10,266 nt of DNA, taken from assembly GCA_964423195.1 (NCBI GenBank), contig CAYRDY010000074.1:1-10266 (forward strand). Reading direction: 5' to 3'. The position numbers were made by a program, and so were the translations under genes. Source of the stretch: CAKRHR01 sp964423195 (GTDB lineage Bacteria > Bacillota > Clostridia > Lachnospirales > Lachnospiraceae). The notes below the pieces were generated by a model that saw only the letters and a list, made by a program, of their open reading frames with translations, was not told the DNA's origin and made no database searches. Shown here piece by piece: positions 1 through 6,300 of the stretch. The number at the start of each line of letters is the position of its first letter. Position 1 is the first letter of the stretch.

Positions 1-11
1 GAACATATTTT

Positions 12-48
12 TTCTGTTGGGCAGACGGTTCTAGCCTGTCCAACAGAA
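12..48. other. 13-bp inverted repeat / RNA hairpin
   Basis: Bases 12-24 (TTCTGTTGGGCAG) pair with 36-48 (CTGTCCAACAGAA) through 13 base pairs including one G-U, around an 11-nt loop. There is no T-run after the stem on either strand: the + strand T-run lies before it, at 8-13. It is therefore not a standard intrinsic terminator. It could be part of a structured RNA or a 3' UTR element, or a DNA inverted repeat. The function is unknown. Confidence 0.55.
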
Positions 49-257
49 GGGATGTTAATCATTATGCCCGGAAAGCCGGGATTCAATACAAATTCCACAT
101 TATATAAAGATCGTCAGCAGCAGTGTCATCTGTTTTTTCACAGCTTGGCGCAGGTCATAACTGCCGTCATTGGTGCACCAGTGATAGACCTGTACGCGGG
201 CGGCGATCATGGCATCGGCAGCGCCAAGTTTAAATATCTTGAGCGCAATATCGGCAT

Positions 258-296
258 CCCTCGGATGTGCTTGGTTCGCATCCGAGGGGTTTTTTT
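258..296 (+). terminator. Strong rho-independent terminator of an upstream transcript
   Basis: Bases 258-267 (CCCTCGGATG) and 279-288 (CATCCGAGGG) form a perfect 10-bp stem. It extends by two more pairs inside (one G-U) to leave a loop of about 7 nt. A G and seven T (290-296) follow directly. This is a textbook intrinsic terminator reading on the + strand. It shows that something upstream or within 1-257 is transcribed rightward, and it insulates the promoter that follows. Confidence 0.85.
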
Positions 297-304
297 AACT
301 TTTT

Positions 305-345
305 TTTACATTTTTTGTAAATTTGTGAATATTTTATGTAAATTT
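305..345 (+). promoter_or_regulatory. TTTACA/TGTAAA repeats upstream of the promoter, possible operator
   Basis: TTTACA (305-310), five T and TGTAAA (316-321) make an inverted repeat. The nonamer TGTAAATTT occurs at 316-324 and again at 337-345, a spacing of exactly 21 bp or two helical turns. The second copy ends just before the -35 box. Such spacing suits a DNA-binding protein or an UP-element-like AT tract. The region is so AT-rich that chance is a real alternative. Confidence 0.3.
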
Positions 346-348
346 TGC

Positions 349-378
349 TTGAAGTGTGGGCAATTTATATGTTATAAT
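349..378 (+). promoter_or_regulatory. Sigma-A-type promoter for the surface-protein gene
   Basis: The -10 box TATAAT (373-378) is a perfect match. The -35 box TTGAAG (349-354) matches TTGACA at four of six positions, with an 18-nt spacer. Transcription should start near 385, leaving a 5' leader of about 70 nt before the ATG at 454. I see no known riboswitch or leader peptide in that leader. The promoter lies directly after the upstream terminator, so the gene at 454 is probably the first of its transcript. Confidence 0.7.
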
Positions 379-440
379 ACATACAAATAGCTTTTTGGCT
401 TGGCAACTGTGAACACAATCATATGGGCATCATTGAGAAA

Positions 441-447
441 GAGAGGT
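441..447 (+). promoter_or_regulatory. Ribosome binding site that sets the start at 454
   Basis: GAGAGGT lies 6-7 nt before the ATG at 454. The reading frame is open further upstream to a possible TTG at 400, but that codon has no Shine-Dalgarno sequence. Starting there would put 18 residues in front of a normal signal peptide. A later in-frame ATG at 472 also lacks a good site. Confidence 0.7.
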
Positions 448-453
448 AGAGCT

Positions 454-3291
454 ATGAATCAATGTGGAAAGATGTTTAAACGCTTCAAGGCGATCATTTT
501 GTGTATGGCATTAGTGGTTGGTTTGATGGGTGTCGCCGGCAGCGCGTATGCCAGCAGCGGGAAATCAGATGTGGGCGGGTTTGTCACGCGCCTGTACAAG
601 GTCTGTCTGGACAGAGCGCCGGATAAGGCGGGATACAATGACTGGGTGAATCGGCTCAAGAAGGGCACAGCCACGGGCGTGGATGCCGCGGCGGGATTCA
701 TTTTCAGCCAGGAGTTTACAGCGAAGAATCTGTGTAATGACTGTTACGTTGACAGCCTTTACATGTGTTTCCTCGGACGCAAGGCGGATGCCGCCGGGAA
801 GGCGGACTGGGTGTCGAAGCTCGCGGGCGGCCAGACGAGAGGCGAGGTCTTCAACGGCTTTGCCGGGAGCAAAGAATTCAGCAATATATGCGCCGGATAT
901 GGCATCAAAACGGGTTCGGGCGACTATAGCAGCTACAAGGTGACCGCGTCCGGAAAGTGCAAATCGTGCGGCAAAAACAGTGATCCCGTGTCAGGATATG
1001 TGGAGCGCCTCTATGAGGTCTGCATGGGCAGATCAGCGGACGCGAAGGGATTGAAGGGCTGGACGGATGCTCTGAAGGCCGGCATGAGCGGTGCGGATGT
1101 GGCCTCCGGATTTGTATTCAGCAAGGAGTTTGAGGGAAAGAATTTATGTAATGAGCACTTTGTTGATTATATGTACAATGCATTTTTCAACAGAGATGCT
1201 GATGCCGCCGGCAAGGCGAGCTGGATGGCCAAACTGAACGGAGGCGCCACAAGGGGCAGTGTGTTTGCGGGATTCACTGGAAGCCAGGAATTCACAAAGC
1301 TCTGTGCCTCATACGGCATTTTGCCGGGCACCGGCAGTTCCGCGATAAATTTAGATTTCAATATCAATGGCGTGTGCGCACAGTGCAAGGCTGAGAAGGC
1401 AGCGGCTGAGAAGGCGGCAGCCGAGAAGGCCGCAGCGGAAAAAGCAGCGGCTGAGAAGGTGGCTGCTGAGAAGGCAGCGGCGGAAAAGGCGGCAGCCGAG
1501 AAGGCGGCTGCGGAGAAGGCAGCGGCGGAGGCGGCAGCAGCCGAGAAGGCAGCATCGCAGAAGGCCCAGTCCAGCAGTTCGGGAAGCACGTCGAGTGACC
1601 GCTCAGCGGCGGATAAGGCAGCGGCGAAGGCGGCAGCCGAGAAGGCAGCGGCTGAGAGAGCGGCGGCCGAGAAGGCAGCGGCAGAAAAGAAGGCGGCGGC
1701 TGAGGCGGCGGCGAAGAGGGAAGCAGCGGCGAAGGCGGCTGAAGAGAAGGCAGCGGCGGAAAAAGCGGCGGCTGATAAGGCGAAAGCCGAGGCAGAGGCC
1801 AAGGTCAGAGAAGAGGAAGCGGCAGCCAAGGCGGCGGCTGAGGCGGAAGCGCGAAGAAAGGCCGAGGCGGAGGCTCAGAAGAAGGCGGAAGAGGAAACCA
1901 AGGTTCAATCGGGGTCCTCACAGCGCGAGACGGAGTCGACAGCGCCTAAGGAGAGCTCCAAATCCGAGCCTGAAAAGAGGCCGTCTGAGACGAAACCTGC
2001 AGAGACGAAGCCTGCAGAGACAAAGCCTGCTGAGACGAAGCCTGCAGAGACGAAGCATGAGCATGTGTATCAGTGGACAGTGACCAAGGCTGCGACCTGT
2101 ACGCAGGCGGGTTTAGAGACTGGCATCTGCAGCTGCGGAAAGAGAGAGACGAGAGAGATCGCGAAGCTTGGCCATCTGTGGGAGAATCCTCAGATTACGC
2201 CTGCGTCATGTACGGAGAAGCAGTGCACGAGATCGGTGTGCGGCCGTCCGAACTGCAGCGCGGTTTATGTCGAGTATTCAGGCGAACCTGCCGGACATAA
2301 GGAGGAGATTGTAAAGATCATGCCGACCTGTACGCAGGATGGCGTGAAGACGACGAAGTGCAGTGTCTGCGGCTTTGTCATGGATAGAGAGACGCTTCCG
2401 GCGACGGGACATCACTATGTGGAAAAAATTATCAGCGGTGAGACCTGCAGGTCCAACGGTGACGTTGATATTTGTACGGAGTGTAATGCCTACGATGAAA
2501 TTTACCATCAGTCCAAGGTGGGCAAGGGACATCATTTTGACGAGAACGGCTATTGCGTGACCTGCGGTAGCTATTACGGCACGTTCAGCGCGAACGGCGC
2601 CTATTCCGAACCGGTGAACGAGAAGGAAAATCCTTCAAACAAGGACGATGATCAGGTCGACGGGTACTGCACCCTGTGGCATCACCGCGTCGTCTGGGCC
2701 GCGGCGCTGACCTCCGACGAGGAGACAAACGCGGGCTTTGACAACGCGTCTCACAGAAAAGTAGTGACGACAATCATGTATGATCACCGGAAGGGTTCCG
2801 GGGACGCGGGCTACAATACGATTTCGGTGAAGGCTCCGGCGCCGGCGGAGGGTTATCAGTTCAAAGAATGGCGTGATGTCGGCAACGATGTGAAGATTAC
2901 AAATACGAGATCAAATCAGAAGTCGTCATATGTGAATGGCTCTACGCTCACGATCGTATGGCAGGATATGGATAAGACCTTTGAGCCTGTCTACGAAAAG
3001 ACGACTCTCGAGGCAAGTTATGCGCCGGATACAGTGATTTCTGAGACGCAGGCCGCGGATACGGTTTCGGCAGAGCCGGAGACGCCGGCTGCGGAGATCA
3101 CGGACGCGGAGGTGCCTGCCGAGAGCGAAGTCTCAGAGGCCCCGGCGGATGCGGATATTGTGGAGATCAGCGATGAGGCTGTGCCTCAGGCTCAGAAGAT
3201 GAGCCGGTTTTGCCTGCCGACATTCTGCGGTCTTGGCCCGAAAGGGTTAAAGTCATTCTCCAAGTGGGATACCGCGGCACTGCTTAAATAA
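454..3291 (+). CDS. Secreted modular protein with DUF4214-like modules, Ala-rich helix and Cys/His repeats; function unknown
   Basis: The product is 945 aa from the ATG at 454. Residues 1-33 form a signal peptide: a basic start (KRFK), a hydrophobic core, and cleavage after Ala-Tyr-Ala. Residues 40-178 and 179-311 are two copies of a module. Each contains two DUF4214-like units (RLY.VC..R...D..G, then a second with R.ADAAGKA.W) and ends in a C-x2-C. Residues 313 to about 485 are Ala/Glu/Lys repeats, expected to be a long helix. Residues 510-534 are five PAETK-type repeats. Residues 535-709 hold about 4.5 Cys/His repeats of roughly 40 aa. Residues 710-849 look like a beta-sandwich domain (GYQFKEW) as in InlB-type bacterial repeats. 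An acidic Ala/Glu/Pro tail follows. No LPxTG signal or C-terminal membrane segment is present, so the protein is either released or held non-covalently. DUF4214 has no settled function. A role as an adhesin or wall-associated protein is inference. Gene boundaries are secure. Confidence 0.9.
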   Translation: MNQCGKMFKRFKAIILCMALVVGLMGVAGSAYASSGKSDVGGFVTRLYKVCLDRAPDKAGYNDWVNRLKKGTATGVDAAAGFIFSQEFTAKNLCNDCYVDSLYMCFLGRKADAAGKADWVSKLAGGQTRGEVFNGFAGSKEFSNICAGYGIKTGSGDYSSYKVTASGKCKSCGKNSDPVSGYVERLYEVCMGRSADAKGLKGWTDALKAGMSGADVASGFVFSKEFEGKNLCNEHFVDYMYNAFFNRDADAAGKASWMAKLNGGATRGSVFAGFTGSQEFTKLCASYGILPGTGSSAINLDFNINGVCAQCKAEKAAAEKAAAEKAAAEKAAAEKVAAEKAAAEKAAAEKAAAEKAAAEAAAAEKAASQKAQSSSSGSTSSDRSAADKAAAKAAAEKAAAERAAAEKAAAEKKAAAEAAAKREAAAKAAEEKAAAEKAAADKAKAEAEAKVREEEAAAKAAAEAEARRKAEAEAQKKAEEETKVQSGSSQRETESTAPKESSKSEPEKRPSETKPAETKPAETKPAETKPAETKHEHVYQWTVTKAATCTQAGLETGICSCGKRETREIAKLGHLWENPQITPASCTEKQCTRSVCGRPNCSAVYVEYSGEPAGHKEEIVKIMPTCTQDGVKTTKCSVCGFVMDRETLPATGHHYVEKIISGETCRSNGDVDICTECNAYDEIYHQSKVGKGHHFDENGYCVTCGSYYGTFSANGAYSEPVNEKENPSNKDDDQVDGYCTLWHHRVVWAAALTSDEETNAGFDNASHRKVVTTIMYDHRKGSGDAGYNTISVKAPAPAEGYQFKEWRDVGNDVKITNTRSNQKSSYVNGSTLTIVWQDMDKTFEPVYEKTTLEASYAPDTVISETQAADTVSAEPETPAAEITDAEVPAESEVSEAPADADIVEISDEAVPQAQKMSRFCLPTFCGLGPKGLKSFSKWDTAALLK
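571..1386 (+). repeat. Tandem duplication of a ~139-residue DUF4214-like module
   Basis: The segment starting at 571 (residue 40) recurs at 988 (residue 179), an offset of 417 bp. Both copies share, in order, the RLY.VC motif, a W within the first unit, KNLCN, R.ADAAGKA.W, TRG.VF.GF.GS.EF, CA.YGI and a final C-x2-C. Five cysteines per copy sit at equivalent places. Within each copy the first and second halves are themselves related, so the block is a duplication of a duplication. The DNA copies have diverged clearly, so this is not a recent event. Confidence 0.85.
1390..1905 (+). repeat. 12-bp-period Ala-Glu-Lys repeats coding a long helix
   Basis: From 1390 to about 1557 the protein repeats AEKA (4 residues, 12 bp) some fourteen times with few changes. 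A Ser/Gly-rich break (about 1558-1602) is followed by a second, less regular stretch to about 1905. The second stretch is rich in Ala, Glu, Lys and Arg. Both should form charged, Ala-rich helices that act as a stalk or spacer. The antisense frames here are open for long distances only because of the GC-rich repeat codons. Confidence 0.85.
1981..2055 (+). repeat. Five 15-bp repeats coding P[S/A]ETK
   Basis: Five in-frame 15-bp units encode PSETK once and PAETK four times. They differ mainly at synonymous third positions. Pro-rich repeats of this sort are common as extended spacers in Gram-positive wall or surface proteins. Here they separate the helical region from the Cys/His repeats. Repeat number could vary between strains by slippage. 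Confidence 0.85.
2056..2580 (+). repeat. Cys/His repeats (about 4.5 copies of ~40 aa), zinc-ribbon-like
   Basis: Each unit follows the pattern TCTQ.G....CS.CG....E.L...GH, for example in residues near 2089-2175 and 2317-2412. The second unit is irregular (QCTRSVCGRPNC). The last is a half unit (GYCVTCG). Paired cysteines and the GH at unit ends suggest small metal-binding or disulfide-linked folds. Repeats of this style are common in secreted proteins of gut Clostridia, usually without a known function. Confidence 0.75.
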
Positions 3292-3317
3292 AACAAAATA
3301 TTGCGGCGAATAGAGCT

Positions 3318-3344
3318 AAAAGGCTGCCCCTGTGGCGGCCTTTT
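3318..3344 (+). terminator. Rho-independent terminator after the surface-protein gene
   Basis: AAAAGGCTGCC (3318-3328) pairs with GGCGGCCTTTT (3334-3344) over 11 bp with one G-U, closing a CCTGT loop. It lies 26 nt after the stop codon. The T-tract is only four long and is part of the stem, so termination may be incomplete. Because the stem has A on one side and T on the other it could act in both directions, but no gene faces it from the right. Confidence 0.75.
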
Positions 3345-3371
3345 ACAGTGATAGGCCGATGATTTATTTTT

Positions 3372-3378
3372 GGAGGTG
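3372..3378 (+). promoter_or_regulatory. Ribosome binding site of addB
   Basis: GGAGGTG lies 5 nt before the ATG at 3384 and is a near-perfect anti-16S match. It fixes the AddB start, which begins with the conserved nucleotide-binding loop within its first 15 residues. Confidence 0.85.
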
Positions 3379-3383
3379 TTGGC

Positions 3384-6300
3384 ATGGGGCTGCAGTTATT
3401 GCTTGGCGGCAGCGGTTTTGGAAAGTCACAGGTGATGTATGCCCAGGTGGTCAGGGAATCTCTGGCGCATCCGGAGAAAAATTATTTTATTGTGGTGCCG
3501 GAACAGTACACGATGCAGGTGCAGAAAAAGATTGTGCAGATGCATCCGGACCACTGTACGATGACTATTGACGTGGTCAGTTTCGGACGCCTGGCATACA
3601 GAATTTTTGCGGAACTCGGCATGGATACGCTGACGGTGCTAGATGACATCGGAAAGGGCATGGTCGTCCGTCGGATCGTGAACCGTGAGCTCTCAAAACT
3701 GAAAGTGTTTCGGGGAAATGCCGGCAAGAGCGGATTTATCGGTGAGATGAAGTCGACGATCTCGGAGCTTCTGCAGTATCGTATCTCGCCGGACGATCTC
3801 GGCACGGCCATTGAGCAGTTGTCCGACCGACCGGCACTGCGGGGAAAGCTAGAGGATATCCGGTGTATCTATGGCGGATTCATGGACTATATTTCACAGA
3901 AATACATGACGACGGAGGAGATTCTGGACAAGCTGGTCCAGGTGATCGGACAGTCTGAGCTGGTGCGGCGCAGCGCGTTTTATCTGGATGAATTTACAGG
4001 CTTTACGCCGCCGCAGTATGCGCTGATCGGTGAATTGCTGCGGCTGAGTCCGGCGATGCAGATCGCGCTGACGGTGGACACGAGAGAGGATATCTACAGG
4101 CCGGCGAAGCCTTTTGAACTTTTTCATCTGACCAGGGATACGATTCACAGGCTCAACCGGCTGTGTCAACGCCTTCACATTGAGCGCGGAGAGGATATCA
4201 TCCTGCCGCATGCCGTGAGATTTCCGGATGGATCGCCGCTGTCCGTCCTGGAGCGACACATCTACAGGAGCGGCGGCACGGCAGAGCAGGGCGGGACCGG
4301 CACGGCGAAGCAGGGCACTGCAAATGCATCGGCGAAAATCGACGCGGCGGATGGAAGCCGTTCGACGTCCGCCGTGCCGTGTGCCGGCGCGGAGGCGACA
4401 TCAGTCGGTGGCGGCGGTTCGGATGGCGAGCCGCAGGTCAGTATCTATGCGGCGCGCAATCCATATGAGGAATTGGCGTTTGTCTCCCAGGAGATTTTGC
4501 GTCTCTGCCGCTCAGGTCTGAGATACAGGGATTTCGCGATCGTCACCGGCGATCTGGCGTCCTACGGCCACGTCGCGGAGCAGGCGATGCGGGAGGCCGG
4601 GATACCGATTTTTATAGATGCCAAGAAGGATGTCTTATCCAATAGTTTTGTCGATTTTATCCGCGCGCTGATCGATGTGGCCGCGGAGGATTTTTCATAT
4701 GATGCGGTCTTTCGGTGCCTGAAGACCGGTTGGACGGACATCGCTTGCGATGATCTCGACCGGCTGGACAATTATGTGCTGGCGACCGGCGTCCGAGGTT
4801 TCGGCATGTGGTCGAAGCCGTTTGTGCGGATCTACCGCGGCGTGTCCAAGAATGAATTGGTGTCAATCAATCAGATCAGGGAACAGGCGATGTCATGGCT
4901 AGCGCCGGTGCGAGAGGTGTTTCATGAACAGCCAAAGACCGCCGCGCAGTTTTCGCGCGCCCTCAGTGATTATCTCACAGAGAAGGATATGGAGACACGG
5001 GTTGAGGCGCGCAGTCGCTGGTTTGAGGCTCAGGGAGAGCTGGGACTCGCGCGGGAGTACCAGCAGATCTATCAGGTGGTGACCGATATTTTTGAGCGGA
5101 TGGCGGAGATCATCGGCGATGAGCCGATGAATGTGCGGACGTACAGAGATATTCTGGACGCCGGACTGAATGAGGCCAAGGTCGGCATTATTCCGCCGGG
5201 CATCGATCAGGTGATGATCGGCGACATTTTGAGAACGCGGCTGGATGATGTAAAAGTGCTGTTTTTTGTGGGAGTCAACGACGGCATTGTGCCGGGCACG
5301 GTGAGGGACGGTGGCCTGATCAATGACCGCGATAAGGAGGCATTGGCGGCCTGCGATTTTGAGTTGGCGCCGACCGGTAAACAGGATTTATATACGGAGC
5401 ATTTTTACATTTATTCGATGCTGGCAAAGCCGTCACACCGTCTCATCATTTCTTTCTCTAAGAACGACAGCGGCGGACGCGCGATGCGTCCATCCTCGCT
5501 GATCGAGAGAATTTCGGCACTGCTGCCGCAGGTTCGGACGCAGGATTTGGAGCGCGTGGCGGATGCATCGGGGCATATCTACAGCGTCAAGGCCGCGGAG
5601 AGCTATCTGACCGAGGGAATGCGCAAGGCCGCGGAGGCTGACGGGCATGCGCCTGTCCGGCTGCCGAAGCAGTGGTTTGATCTCTATGTGTGGATGTCCA
5701 GACAGGGACGACGGCCGGCGGAAAAGCGCATGGCCGCAGCGCCTGCGGATGAGGGACAGACTTTCTTAAGCCGGTTGATGGATATGGCGTTTGCGGTTCA
5801 TGAGGATACGCCGCTCTCGAAGGCGGCCGTGCGTGCCCTTTACGGGCGTGTTCTGATGGGCAGCGTGACGATGCTTGAACAGTACGCGTCCTGTGCCTAC
5901 GCGCATTTTCTGAGCTATGGCCTGGGACTAAAGGAGCGCCAGGAGTTTCATCTGTCGGCGCCGGATCTGGGCACGCTTTTCCACAGGGCCCTGGAGCTCT
6001 TTTCAAGACGGCTGTCGGATTCCGAATACAATTGGCACACGGTGCCGGAGGATGTCAGGGACAGCATGGCGGATGCCTGTGTGGAGGCCGCTGCGTCGGA
6101 GGAGAGGCATCTGATTCTGACGGATAATTTTCGGAATCGCTCACTGCTTGAGCGTCTTCGGCGCGTGGTTCAAAAAACCGTGTGGGCGCTGCAGATGCAG
6201 ATTCGACGGGGAAGTTTTGAGCCGGCGAATTATGAGATGCGCTTTGACGGCAGCGACGGCCGCTCATCGCTGCGCTTCGAACTCCCCGGTCATGAGGCGA

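Larger units (their letters stand above)
1..453. other. Intergenic region: unidentified upstream 3' end plus control region of the surface-protein gene
   Basis: No gene can be supported in these 453 bases. The left part (1-257) contains a hairpin at 12-48, a small CCCGG/CCGGG stem-loop at 67-80, and then the terminator at 258-296. It looks like the 3' end of an upstream + strand transcript or a small RNA, but I recognise no RNA family. + strand frame 1 is open from base 1 to 390, yet it runs straight through the terminator and the promoter, so I do not call it a gene. The minus strand in 100-294 reads like protein in one frame but has no start signal. The right part (297-453) is AT-rich and serves the gene at 454. 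Confidence 0.6.

Noticed and set aside
52..390. 112-residue open frame on the + strand
   Set aside because: It runs through a strong terminator (258-296), the AT-rich operator-like region and the promoter, has no ribosome binding site, and ends in low-complexity Phe/Cys-rich sequence. The frame is simply open from base 1.
400..453. Upstream TTG start adding 18 residues to the surface protein
   Set aside because: There is no Shine-Dalgarno site before it, and the ATG at 454 has one and begins a normal signal peptide.
454..560. Lipoprotein signal
   Set aside because: The cysteine in the hydrophobic core (AIILC) has no lipobox Gly/Ala/Ser before it, while Ala-Tyr-Ala gives a good signal peptidase I site.
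1167..1829. Long minus-strand Ala/Ser/Phe-rich frame, and a + strand Arg-rich frame at 1367-2083
   Set aside because: Both are shadows of the GC-rich AEKA repeats. Their composition is the mirror of the repeat codons and they lack ribosome sites.
1390..1905. Dense AGCGG pentamers (the B. subtilis Chi sequence), about fourteen in 500 bp, near addAB
   Set aside because: They follow from Lys/Glu/Ala codons such as GCAGCGGCT in the repeats, and the Chi sequence of this organism is unknown.
3240..3291. LPTFCG as a variant sortase motif
   Set aside because: It does not fit LPxTG, and no hydrophobic segment or basic tail follows.
3332..3571. 79-residue frame overlapping the start of addB
   Set aside because: It lies in another frame over the terminator and the conserved AddB N-terminus and has no ribosome site.
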